From: Dyadobacter bucti
GTDB taxonomy: Bacteria > Bacteroidota > Bacteroidia > Cytophagales > Spirosomataceae
Direction: 5' to 3'
NCBI RefSeq assembly: GCF_005869225.1
Contig: NZ_SWFP01000006.1
Coordinates: forward strand, 248,001 to 312,000
DNA length: 64,000 nucleotides
A program made the position numbers and the translations under genes. Under the pieces are notes generated by a model, which was not told the origin of the DNA, ran no database searches, and saw only the letters and a program-made list of their open reading frames with translations. The first letter of the stretch is position 1. Every line of letters starts with the position of its first letter. Positions 9,028-17,252 of the stretch are shown piece after piece.

Positions 9028-9195
9028 AGTTACTTATTCAAAAAGAAGAATTTGGAAAAGTTAATAAAGGCACAAAATTAACAAAACTGTTGGGATTTGC
9101 TCAATGTTAGTTGCTAAAGGCTGTGTGTCAGCGCGATGTTTTACAAGGCAATAAGGTTCGGGAGAGATTTACTGAGGATATAAAATGAAAACCAT

Positions 9196-9203
9196 TAGTT
9201 TTG
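9196..9203 (+). promoter_or_regulatory. Bacteroidota -7 promoter element for ndk
   Basis: TAGTTTTG matches the TAnnTTTG -7 consensus. It ends 24 bases before the ATG at 9228 and rules out the in-frame TTG at 9201 as a start, since that codon lies inside the promoter. The -33 element is weak. Confidence 0.6.
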
Positions 9204-9227
9204 CAGCAAATAACTTTCGCCCAATTT

Positions 9228-9647
9228 ATGCCAACGAATAAAACATTCACAATGATTAAGCCGGACGCCGTTCAGGACGGTAATACCGGTTCTATTATTA
9301 AAATGATTGAAGCGGCCGGGTTCCGGATCGTCGCATTGAAAAAAACACAGTTAACGCCTGAACGTGCGGGAGAATTTTACGCGGTGCACAAAGAGCGTCC
9401 ATTTTATACTGATTTGTGCAAGTATATGTCCTCGGGGCCGATTGTTCCTATGATATTGGAAAAGGAAAATGCCGTAGCAGATTTCCGTACATTAATTGGT
9501 GCTACCAATCCAGCAAATGCCGATGAAGGTACAATCCGCAAGTTGTTTGCCAAATCGATCGAAGCAAACGCAATTCACGGATCAGACTCTGACGAGAATT
9601 CAGAAATAGAGGGAAGTTTCTTTTTTGCCCACACAGAGCAATTCTGA
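9228..9647 (+). CDS. ndk: Nucleoside diphosphate kinase
   Basis: Transfers gamma-phosphate between nucleoside di- and triphosphates through a phospho-histidine. The protein is 139 residues. MIKPDAV near residue 9 is the family start, and FYAVHKERPFY and IRKLFAKS are nucleotide-binding elements. NAIHGSDS carries the active-site His. I chose ATG at 9228. The in-frame TTG at 9201 falls inside a TAnnTTTG promoter element and would add nine residues. It ends in a large inverted repeat shared with the convergent fasciclin gene. Confidence 0.97.
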   Translation: MPTNKTFTMIKPDAVQDGNTGSIIKMIEAAGFRIVALKKTQLTPERAGEFYAVHKERPFYTDLCKYMSSGPIVPMILEKENAVADFRTLIGATNPANADEGTIRKLFAKSIEANAIHGSDSDENSEIEGSFFFAHTEQF

Positions 9648-9658
9648 GCAATCTGACT

Positions 9659-9717
9659 TGATAAAAATGAAATAGGGCAGGGGATTTTATTCCTCCTGCC
9701 CTATTTCATTTTTATCA
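9659..9717. terminator. Bidirectional terminator with perfect 23-bp arms (ndk/fasciclin)
   Basis: 9659-9681 is an exact reverse complement of 9695-9717, with a 13-base spacer. The right arm contains the TGA stop of the fasciclin gene (9715-9717). A-rich and T-rich outer ends give a T-run on both strands, so it should stop transcription from both convergent genes. Confidence 0.85.
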
Positions 9718-10227
9718 GAACTTAACTGCCACGCTATCGATAACGTGGATAATGCCATTGTCGGCCATTACGTCTTTAATTACGATATCCGATTTATTGA
9801 TGGCAACACTGCTGTCTATTTTTGTAATGGTCAAAGTGTCGCCACTCAGCGATTTTTCACGACCGGCTGTCAATTCCAAGAAATCCAGTTTCTTTTTACC
9901 GATAATATGGCTGTTGATAAAATGCCTGGCCGAATCTTCGGGTAAGGAAGTAATAACAGTTGCACTGAATATATTTGCTTTTCCGAACGCGTCATTGCTG
10001 GGGGCAAAAAAAGTAAGTTCGTCGGTCCTAAGTGCGTCCGTCATTCCAGCATAGGATACGATGTCGCGCAGAATAGAAAACTGACTATTTTCAAGAATAA
10101 TATCCGTAATCGTTTTGGGTTTTACAAGATCTTCATCCTTTTCCTTGCAAGACACAATTATTCCCGAAACCAGGCTTACAAGCAAAAAAAATGTTCCGGC
10201 CAGCCCTATAAAACGGTTTTTTTTCAT
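9715..10227 (-). CDS. Fasciclin-domain lipoprotein
   Basis: 170 residues. A signal peptide with lipobox IIVSC (Cys27) indicates a surface or periplasmic lipoprotein. A single fasciclin (FAS1) domain covers the rest: SILRDIVSYAGMTDAL, LTFFAPSNDAFGKA (the H1/FAPSNDAF signature), RHFINSHIIGKKKL and NGIIHVIDSVAVKF (the H2 NG-IHVID signature). FAS1 domains mediate adhesion or carbohydrate contacts, but the ligand is unknown. The gene is convergent with ndk, and its stop codon lies in the shared terminator arm. Confidence 0.92.
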   Translation of the reverse strand: MKKNRFIGLAGTFFLLVSLVSGIIVSCKEKDEDLVKPKTITDIILENSQFSILRDIVSYAGMTDALRTDELTFFAPSNDAFGKANIFSATVITSLPEDSARHFINSHIIGKKKLDFLELTAGREKSLSGDTLTITKIDSSVAINKSDIVIKDVMADNGIIHVIDSVAVKF

Positions 10228-10322
10228 AGCTTTCGAATTGGTTAATTTTCGTAAAACTAATGGAAAATGTAGTTTGACAGAATCCTTAAACCAATTTTTT
10301 TAATCCTAATCCCAAAACTACT

Positions 10323-10958
10323 ATGTTAAAATCAAAACGCTTGCTGGTGCTTTGTTCGGCTGTTTTTCTGATGTGTTCGGCCTTTCTGGCGGTCAAAGGA
10401 CCTTCTTCGGATTTGAAAAAGAAGCCAATAAAGTTGTTCAATGGAAAAGATCTCACCGGCTGGAAAATTAACGGAACTGAAAAATGGTACGTTGAAAAAG
10501 GTGAACTGATCTGTGAAAGCGGCCCGGACAAGAAATACGGTTACCTCACTACTGACAAGTTTTATAAGAACTTTGATTTATCGCTTCAGTTCAAGCAAGA
10601 GTCTAACGGCAACAGTGGTGTGTTCTTCCGGTCAACCGTGGATGGTACCAAAGTTTCAGGTTGGCAGGTGGAAGTGGCTCCCCCAAATCATGATACTGGC
10701 GGCGTGTATGAATCTTACGGACGTGAATGGCTTGTAAAGATCCCTGACGAGAAAGAAGGCTTTTTGAAAATGGGTGACTGGAATACCCTGCGCATCCGTG
10801 TTGTCGGCGATAAAGTACAAACCTGGCTGAACGGCAATGCAATGGTGGACTTCAATGACGAAAAAATAGGCAAAGCTGACGGATCGATCGCTTTGCAGAT
10901 CCATGATGGCGGCGGAATTAAAGTGCGCTGGAAAAACATTATGCTGGAACAATTGTAA
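10323..10958 (+). CDS. DUF1080 / 3-keto-disaccharide hydrolase domain protein
   Basis: A 211-residue exported protein with a signal peptide (hydrophobic residues about 7-23) and one DUF1080 concanavalin-like beta-sandwich. Visible family blocks are IKLFNGKDLTGWKI, LICESGPDKKYGYLTT, FDLSLQFKQESNGNSGVFFRS, GWQVEV, GDWNTLRIRVVGDKVQTWLNG and IALQIHDGGGIKVRWKNI. Members are linked to 3-keto-glycoside cleavage or sugar binding in Bacteroidota. Direct enzymatic activity of this copy is inferred only. It is monocistronic as far as I can see. Confidence 0.88.
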   Translation: MLKSKRLLVLCSAVFLMCSAFLAVKGPSSDLKKKPIKLFNGKDLTGWKINGTEKWYVEKGELICESGPDKKYGYLTTDKFYKNFDLSLQFKQESNGNSGVFFRSTVDGTKVSGWQVEVAPPNHDTGGVYESYGREWLVKIPDEKEGFLKMGDWNTLRIRVVGDKVQTWLNGNAMVDFNDEKIGKADGSIALQIHDGGGIKVRWKNIMLEQL

Positions 10959-11089
10959 AAATTACCGGTTTTCATCCCGGCGGCAGCGAAGTTCATGCAT
11001 TGTAACTGAGTAGTTCGTCGGAAATAGCTTACCTAAAGGCTTCATAGCAAATAGATTTGTGTCAACAATAACACGAATGCTATTCAGCT

Positions 11090-13249
11090 ATGAAGCCTTT
11101 TTATTGTCTGTTGATTTTTGTTTCCCCTCTGGCTTTTTCACAAAAAATGATTGGCGGAAAGATTACGGATAAAAAAGGGAATCCGTTGGTGGGCGCCAAT
11201 GTATTTCTGAAAGGTACCTATGATGGAAGCACCACAGATGCCGCAGGTATGTTCAGTTTCAAAACCTCTGAAAAAGATACTGCCACTATTTCTGCGAGTT
11301 ATGTTGGTTTTGAACTTAGCGAAAAGAAAATCCGCATCAATGAGAACACTGCCAATCTCATTTTCAAGCTTGACGAACTTGCCAACGAGCTGAACACGGT
11401 AGTGATCACGGCCGGGGCTTTTGAGGCCTCCGATGAAAAACGGATGGCTATGCTCAAACCGCTCGATATTGTGACCACCGCCGGTGCCGCTGCTGACATC
11501 ACCGGTGCAATGCAGTTTCTGCCCGGCGCGCAACGTGTGGGGGAGCAGGAAGGACTGTTCGTCAGAGGCGGCTCGGGGCAGGAGACAAAGGTGGTAATCG
11601 ATGGAATGATTGTCCAGAATCCGTTTTTTAGTTCGCTGCCCGATGTACAGCAGCGGGGTAGGTTCAATCCATTTATGTTCAAAGGCACTTCATTCAGCAC
11701 CGGAGGATATTCTGCCCAATACGGGCAGGCATTATCCTCGGTTTTGCTTCTCAATACAACTGACAAAGCGAATAATAATGGACTGGGAATTAGCCTGAAC
11801 ATGGCAAATGCCGGTGTTAATTACGATTATGCTTTCAAAAATCAGTCGGTATCCGCAGTCGCCTATTATGGAAATCTGAAACCGCTTTTTGCAGTGGTAA
11901 AGCAGAATGTAGAGTGGCTTCACGAACCTGAATTCAAAGGATCATCATTGACCTATCGGTTGAAAACATCAAAAAATGGTGTGCTGAAAGTGTATGGTAT
12001 GTATTCCGATAGTCATTTGAGTATGAATACAAAGGATCCATCAGTTGAAGCCGGCACGATGAGGCTTAATCTTAAGAACCGGAATGCATTTATGACCAGT
12101 ACTTTGACCGATTCCTGGAAGGATGGAAAATGGTCCCTGAATTCCGGTTTTTCTTACAGCCGGAATACGGATGATATGACTTTCGACGCGGTGAATTTTG
12201 GCCGCTTTGACGAAAGGACGCAAGCCCGGGTGGTACTGACCCGGCTTCTGACAGGAAACAATACCATTTTGTTCGGCGGAGAAGCACACGCAATTAATCT
12301 GCAAAACAGGGTCGATGGTACTACCTATAAACTAAAAGACCGATATGCCGCTGCCTTTGCTGAATCTGAAATTTATATCACCCGGCAACTGGCGGGAAGG
12401 ATAGGTATGCGGAGTGAATATTCGTCCGTTATCAATCGGCTGAACTGGGCGCCGAGGTTATCCTTTGCCCTTAAAAGCGGAAGATTCAGCCAGTTTTCCC
12501 TGGCTGCCGGACAATTTTACCAAAATCCAGACTACCGATATTTATATCTCAATAAAAACCTGAATTACGAGCGCGCCGACCATCTTATCCTGAATTTTCA
12601 GATCATCAAAAATCAACGGACTTTCAGAATCGAGACATTTTATAAAAACTACGCACAGCTTGTCAGGGAATTTACCGGGCAGCCTTATGATGCAGATCCT
12701 TACCGGTTTCCATGGGGCACTACAAATAATGGCGGGAAAGGGTATGCAAGAGGTTTTGACTTTTTCTGGAGGGACCAGAAGACCGTAAAAAACCTGGATT
12801 ATTGGGTGACTTACAGTTTTGTGGATTCCAAGCGCTTATTCCAGCAATTTGATACGGAGGCTACACCAACTTTTATTTCCAATCACAATGTCAGCCTGAT
12901 CACAAAAAAGTGGTTTGAAAAAATTAAGACGAATCTGAGCATGACCTACGCCTTCACCAGCGGGCGACCGTATTTCAATCCCAACAACGACGAATTTTTA
13001 AAAGACAAGACGCCGGCCGTGCACAATGTGAGCATACAAGCCAGCAAACTGCATGCTATAAAAGGTAACCTCGTTATTTTCTATGCGTCCGTCGATAACA
13101 TATTGAACACCAAAAATGTATTCACCTACCGCTATACGCCCGATGGGAAAAGCCGATATGCCGTGGGGCCGCAAAGTTACCGGAGCTTTTTTGTAGGGAT
13201 GCAGATCATGCTTTCGAAAAAGGCCAAAGTGTCAAAAGACGACTTCTAA
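11090..13249 (+). CDS. TonB-dependent outer-membrane receptor with carboxypeptidase-like N-domain
   Basis: 719 residues. A signal peptide (to about residue 17, AFSQ) is followed by a CarboxypepD_reg-like beta-sandwich (GGKITDKKGNPLVGANVFLKGT, about 21-95) and a plug domain (VITAGAFEASDEKRM, EGLFVRGGSGQETKVVIDGMIVQNPFF). A 22-strand-type barrel fills the rest, ending in FFVGMQIMLSKKAKV. It should import an unknown ligand using TonB energy. It is shorter than SusC-type receptors and has no SusD partner. 33 bases downstream begins an exported protein, then a sensor kinase and a LytTR regulator, suggesting a regulated unit. Confidence 0.92.
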   Translation: MKPFYCLLIFVSPLAFSQKMIGGKITDKKGNPLVGANVFLKGTYDGSTTDAAGMFSFKTSEKDTATISASYVGFELSEKKIRINENTANLIFKLDELANELNTVVITAGAFEASDEKRMAMLKPLDIVTTAGAAADITGAMQFLPGAQRVGEQEGLFVRGGSGQETKVVIDGMIVQNPFFSSLPDVQQRGRFNPFMFKGTSFSTGGYSAQYGQALSSVLLLNTTDKANNNGLGISLNMANAGVNYDYAFKNQSVSAVAYYGNLKPLFAVVKQNVEWLHEPEFKGSSLTYRLKTSKNGVLKVYGMYSDSHLSMNTKDPSVEAGTMRLNLKNRNAFMTSTLTDSWKDGKWSLNSGFSYSRNTDDMTFDAVNFGRFDERTQARVVLTRLLTGNNTILFGGEAHAINLQNRVDGTTYKLKDRYAAAFAESEIYITRQLAGRIGMRSEYSSVINRLNWAPRLSFALKSGRFSQFSLAAGQFYQNPDYRYLYLNKNLNYERADHLILNFQIIKNQRTFRIETFYKNYAQLVREFTGQPYDADPYRFPWGTTNNGGKGYARGFDFFWRDQKTVKNLDYWVTYSFVDSKRLFQQFDTEATPTFISNHNVSLITKKWFEKIKTNLSMTYAFTSGRPYFNPNNDEFLKDKTPAVHNVSIQASKLHAIKGNLVIFYASVDNILNTKNVFTYRYTPDGKSRYAVGPQSYRSFFVGMQIMLSKKAKVSKDDF

Positions 13250-13282
13250 AACTATTTTAATCAACTCAAACCAGAATCGGAT

Positions 13283-13936
13283 ATGAAAAAGCTGTTAACC
13301 ACCCTTGTTTTGATCTTTGCTGTTACTGTGGTTTTTGCCCAAAATGAAAAATACTCCCAGGCCATGACCTCGGGTATTGGAGCGCTGAAAGGCCTGGACA
13401 AAGAGAAACCGGATGTGAAGGTTTTGCAGGATATTGCCAACCGTTTTGAACGTATTGCAGCGGCGGAGCCGAAAGAGTGGCTTCCGAAATATTATGCTGC
13501 TTACAGTTATGTGCTGCTCGGATATTACGGTGCGAATCTCACGGAAAAGGATCAATACCTGGATAAAGCTGGGGCACTAATAAAAGATGCAGAAGCATTG
13601 CTTGGCAAGCCCAATGATGAATTGCTCGTAATGCAGGCGTACCAGTCGCAGATACATCTTGCGGCGGATGCCATGAACCGCTGGCAGTCGGACGGGCCTA
13701 AATTTACTGAATATCTGGAAGCTGCAAAATCGGCAAATCCGGAAAATCCAAGGATATATTATCTGGAAGGATCCAACCTGTTTTTCACGCCTGAGGAGTA
13801 TGGAGGGGGTAAAAAAGTGGCCCAACCATTGCTTGAAAAAGCAAAACAAAAATTTTCTACCTTCAAACCGGAAAGCACCATTCATCCTGACTGGGGGCAG
13901 ATAGAAACGGAGTCGATGCTTTCGCAAAGCAATTAG
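13283..13936 (+). CDS. Exported helical-repeat (TPR-like) protein of unknown function
   Basis: 217 residues. The signal peptide ends VVFAQ (cleavage about residue 19). The mature part is almost all helical, with TPR-like spacing (KVLQDIANRFERIAAAEPKEWLPKYYAAY, KDQYLDKAGALIKDAEALL, RIYYLEGSNLFFTPEEYGGG). The YGGGKK-containing loop and PEW or PKEW turns recur in uncharacterised Bacteroidota proteins placed near TonB receptors. No catalytic residues are evident. It sits between the receptor and the histidine kinase, 6 bases before the latter, so it may act in sensing or as a periplasmic partner. Confidence 0.82.
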   Translation: MKKLLTTLVLIFAVTVVFAQNEKYSQAMTSGIGALKGLDKEKPDVKVLQDIANRFERIAAAEPKEWLPKYYAAYSYVLLGYYGANLTEKDQYLDKAGALIKDAEALLGKPNDELLVMQAYQSQIHLAADAMNRWQSDGPKFTEYLEAAKSANPENPRIYYLEGSNLFFTPEEYGGGKKVAQPLLEKAKQKFSTFKPESTIHPDWGQIETESMLSQSN

Positions 13937-13942
13937 TAAATC

Positions 13943-15385
13943 ATGGATTGCAAAAAAGAAATGGGAGAAAAAGGATCAAAACCTTTACGTATGACGGCTT
14001 CTTCTCTGGACGGCCGGGATTTTAGTAATATGGATCTCGAAAATGCAGATTTTAGCTTTTCAAGCCTTAAGGATATCAATTTTGACGGCGCTAACCTGCG
14101 TCACGCCAAGCTGAGGTTTTCAGCTCTGGACAGGACTACATTCAGAAATTCAGACTTAAGAAATGCCGATCTGAGTTTTAGCAGTATGTCGGACGTAGAT
14201 CTTTCCGGGGCAAAAGTGGAGGGGGCGAACTTCAGTTTTACTTCACAGGAAAGATCCTTCAACTGGCAGGATTTCAGCCTGATCGGGATCATACAGAACC
14301 AAAGCTGGGTCGGCACTGTCGTATCCATTCTGCTCGGAGCGACAATTTTATATGGTATCAACGCTATCGCATATTTTACAGCCGAGATTTACTACACGAA
14401 CGAGCCGATAAGAAGCAATCTTTATCAGTTGCTCGTGCTACAGAATGTAGTATCCGGGATTGTCACGATTCTGCTTGCCCAGGGTATGTCTACCTGGCTC
14501 GAGCTCCTTTTCAAGAGGCCGTTGTGGCGTCATTTGTTTTTGTCCGCGGTCGTTTTTCTGATTGCCAATGCTATCAGCGTAGCAATTTACTACGGGCCTG
14601 GCAAGATGATTGTGGAAAGATATGGAAAGCTATATCCTAACGAGTCAGCCCAGAATGCCCCATGGTACTGGTACATGTTCGGGCCAGTTATCATTGCAAA
14701 CGTGTTTTATTATTTAAGCAAAGAAGGCAAACAGATTTCCCGAAAGATATCAGACCAGGAATATCAGCTGCTCAACCTTGAAAAGCTGAAAACGCGTGCG
14801 GAACTGGATGCGCTGCAGGCCAGGATCAACCCGCATTTTTTATACAACGCACTGAATAGTATTGCCAGCCTGGTCCACGAAGATCCCGACAAAGCTGAAG
14901 AAATGACCTTGTTGCTTTCCAAACTTTTCAGATATACTACAGGCAGGAAGACGAACGATTATTTTGACTCAGTTGCGAACGAACTGGAAATGGTACAGAC
15001 ATACCTCCAGGTTGAGAAAGTAAGATTCGGAGATAGATTGAAATTTACGGTTGAAGTGATGGATACTTCCTTTAACGAGTTTCAGGTTCCTAAGTTCATT
15101 TTGCAGCCCATTGTCGAAAATGCGATAAAGCATGGTATATCAAGAATGGCAGAACAGGGACTGATCGTGGTACGGATTTACGAAGAAGATAACTGGCTGC
15201 ACCTTTGCGTTCATGATAACGGTCCTGCATTCCCCGAAACAATGGGAGCAGGTTACGGCATCAGGAGCGTTCAGGATAAACTGAAATTGCTTTACAATGA
15301 AAATGCGAAATTGGAGCTGCATAACCAGCCGCATAAATCCGTAAACATAGCCATTCATAGGTCAGTAATTGATCAACATTCATAA
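13943..15385 (+). CDS. Pentapeptide-repeat LytS-type sensor histidine kinase
   Basis: 480 residues with an unusual layout. Residues 20-100 are a pentapeptide-repeat beta-helix with a bulky residue every five positions (22, 27, 32 up to 97, sixteen repeats). About four transmembrane helices follow (roughly 122-145, 162-182, 195-216, 243-258). A short coiled coil then leads to a His_kinase domain with LQARINPHFLYNALNSI (phospho-acceptor His298), and the HATPase domain has VENAIKHG (N-box) and HDNGPAF. It should phosphorylate the LytTR regulator encoded 6 bases downstream. There is no periplasmic sensor domain and the pentapeptide part has no signal peptide, so it is probably cytoplasmic. Confidence 0.93.
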   Translation: MDCKKEMGEKGSKPLRMTASSLDGRDFSNMDLENADFSFSSLKDINFDGANLRHAKLRFSALDRTTFRNSDLRNADLSFSSMSDVDLSGAKVEGANFSFTSQERSFNWQDFSLIGIIQNQSWVGTVVSILLGATILYGINAIAYFTAEIYYTNEPIRSNLYQLLVLQNVVSGIVTILLAQGMSTWLELLFKRPLWRHLFLSAVVFLIANAISVAIYYGPGKMIVERYGKLYPNESAQNAPWYWYMFGPVIIANVFYYLSKEGKQISRKISDQEYQLLNLEKLKTRAELDALQARINPHFLYNALNSIASLVHEDPDKAEEMTLLLSKLFRYTTGRKTNDYFDSVANELEMVQTYLQVEKVRFGDRLKFTVEVMDTSFNEFQVPKFILQPIVENAIKHGISRMAEQGLIVVRIYEEDNWLHLCVHDNGPAFPETMGAGYGIRSVQDKLKLLYNENAKLELHNQPHKSVNIAIHRSVIDQHS

Positions 15386-15391
15386 ATTAAC

Positions 15392-16174
15392 ATGCAATTT
15401 CCTCTTAGAACGATACTGATAGATGATGAACCTCTTGCGTTAAGCAGGCTGCGCAGGCTATTGGAAAAGCACCCGGACGTTTTTTTGATAGTCTCGGAAG
15501 CAAGGAATGGTGCGGAAGGATTGGTTGAAATAGATAAATTTAGCCCGGATGTTATTTTTCTGGATATTGAAATGCCACTCTTGAATGGCTTTGAAATGCT
15601 TTCCAAATTAACAAAAATGCCGCTCGTGGTTTTTTCGACGGCATACGACCAGTATGCCATCCGTGCTTTCGAAGAAAATTCAGTGGATTATCTGCTGAAA
15701 CCGGTTGAAAATGAGCGGCTGATCAAGACTATCGATAAAATCCGGAACATCACGAAGGCTGGCGCGAACGGTGTTGGAATGACCAATCCTTATTCCGAAA
15801 ACCTGCTGAGGTTGTTGGAAGAAATGAAACCTAAAAAAGAAATATTCTCTTTGTCGGTAAAGTCGGGAGATCGAATCCTGCTTATCCCGCTCACGGAGAT
15901 CACCCATTTCGAGGCAGAAGAGAAATATGTTTTTCTGAATACCCTTGACGGCTCCAAGTATCTTCTCAATTACACCCTAACTTCCCTGGAAGAAAAACTT
16001 CCTCAGCACTACCTCCGCATCAGCCGGGCAGGGATTGTCAATTCCCATCACATCAAAGAAATCCAGAAGCATTTTAACGGAAAGTTCGTCATCCTTATGC
16101 GCGATCGGAAAGTATCCCAGCTTACCAGCGGCAGCACGTACGGCGAAGTCATTCGTCATCTTCTTGATAATTAA
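15392..16174 (+). CDS. LytTR-family response regulator
   Basis: 260 residues. The receiver domain has the acidic pair at 11-12 (DDEP), phospho-acceptor Asp58 (FLDIEMP), the Thr/Ser of VFSTAYD and Lys of YLLKPV. A linker of about 30 residues leads to a LytTR DNA-binding domain (about 150-258: ILLIPLTEITHFEAEEKYVFL, HYLRISRAGIVN, VSQLTSGSTYGEV). It binds DNA through a beta-type fold, usually at paired direct repeats. It forms a two-component system with the kinase immediately upstream, and targets may include the TonB receptor operon it belongs to (inference). Confidence 0.95.
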   Translation: MQFPLRTILIDDEPLALSRLRRLLEKHPDVFLIVSEARNGAEGLVEIDKFSPDVIFLDIEMPLLNGFEMLSKLTKMPLVVFSTAYDQYAIRAFEENSVDYLLKPVENERLIKTIDKIRNITKAGANGVGMTNPYSENLLRLLEEMKPKKEIFSLSVKSGDRILLIPLTEITHFEAEEKYVFLNTLDGSKYLLNYTLTSLEEKLPQHYLRISRAGIVNSHHIKEIQKHFNGKFVILMRDRKVSQLTSGSTYGEVIRHLLDN

Positions 16175-16493
16175 TTGCGTTACGACCTGGCAGCGCTGAA
16201 ATAATGATTTTGAAGACGCAATACTTATTCCTAAATTGCGCCCCTATTTAAAAATCCCATTGCAATTTTGAAGGGTTAAGATGCTGTTTATCAGTAATAT
16301 TACAGCTGTTCAAGTTAATTATTTAGTTGATTTTTTCTATATTTTCGGCACATAATGACTTTATTCAGCGTATCTGTCAACAACAAAGTGATTCCCTGAA
16401 AAACCAAGGTGATTAAAAATTCGACCAGAATTGGTAAGATCCTTATTTATTGTTCATTTGTTTTGTTAAAAAAGGTTAAAGGGATCAGGAATA
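16175..16493. other. 319-base intergenic region, no feature recognised
   Basis: AT-rich sequence between the LytTR regulator and uppS. I see no ORF, no RNA gene, no strong hairpin with a T-run and no perfect TAnnTTTG element. It must hold the promoter of the uppS-bamA-skp operon. Confidence 0.5.
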
Positions 16494-17246
16494 ATGAAGG
16501 AGCTCATTGATACGGGCAATCTGCCAAAGCACATAGCCGTTATCATGGACGGTAACGGAAGATGGGCTCAAAACCAGGGAGCGGCAAGGATATTCGGCCA
16601 TCGTAATGCGATACAGGCCGTAAGAGAAGTAACGGAGGGGTGCGCTGAACTGGGTGTTTCATTTCTGACGCTATATGCATTTTCCACAGAGAATTGGGCA
16701 CGTCCGGAATTCGAGGTCAGGGCATTAATGGAATTACTGGTGCAATCTATCCGGAATGAACTACCGACGATGCTCAAAAATAATGTCCGGCTGGACACCA
16801 TTGGTGATATCAATAGCTTGCCTGGCAGATGCCAGCGGCAATTGGCGGAGGCCATTGAAGAGACAAAACACAATACTGGCCTCAATCTGATCCTTGCGTT
16901 GGGTTACAGCGGGAAATGGGATATTGTCCAGGCTACAAAAAAACTTGCTGAAGAGGTTCAGAAAGGAGTGCTGGCTCCCGGAGAAATCAATGAGGAGTTG
17001 ATGGCGGCATCACTTTCAACGAAAGACCGCCCGGAAGTAGACCTTATGCTTCGGACAGGCGGTGACCACAGAATCAGCAACTTCCTTTTATGGCAGCTTG
17101 CCTATGCGGAGCTGTATTTTTATGAGGATCTTTTCTGGCCTGATTTCCGAAGGGAACATTTATATGAAGCTATCATGGCCTACCAAAACAGAGAACGTCG
17201 TTTTGGCAAAACAGGTGAACAAATAAAAGCGAATAGTGCTAAGTAG
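16494..17246 (+). CDS. uppS: Isoprenyl transferase (undecaprenyl diphosphate synthase)
   Basis: Cis-prenyltransferase that extends FPP with IPP to C55-PP, the lipid carrier for peptidoglycan and O-antigen. It is 250 residues. HIAVIMDGNGRWAQ holds the Asp/Asn catalytic core, FGHRNA, LTLYAFSTENWARP and RTGG-DHRISNFLLWQLAYAELYF are family signatures, and RERRFG ends the fold. In the last signature the usual metal-binding Glu (GGEHRISN in E. coli, from memory) is Asp here, a conservative swap. It begins the operon and is followed after 6 bases by bamA. Confidence 0.96.
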   Translation: MKELIDTGNLPKHIAVIMDGNGRWAQNQGAARIFGHRNAIQAVREVTEGCAELGVSFLTLYAFSTENWARPEFEVRALMELLVQSIRNELPTMLKNNVRLDTIGDINSLPGRCQRQLAEAIEETKHNTGLNLILALGYSGKWDIVQATKKLAEEVQKGVLAPGEINEELMAASLSTKDRPEVDLMLRTGGDHRISNFLLWQLAYAELYFYEDLFWPDFRREHLYEAIMAYQNRERRFGKTGEQIKANSAK

Positions 17247-17252
17247 AACAAT

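Noticed and set aside
9201..9227. Alternative TTG start of ndk
   Set aside because: Inside a TAnnTTTG promoter element.
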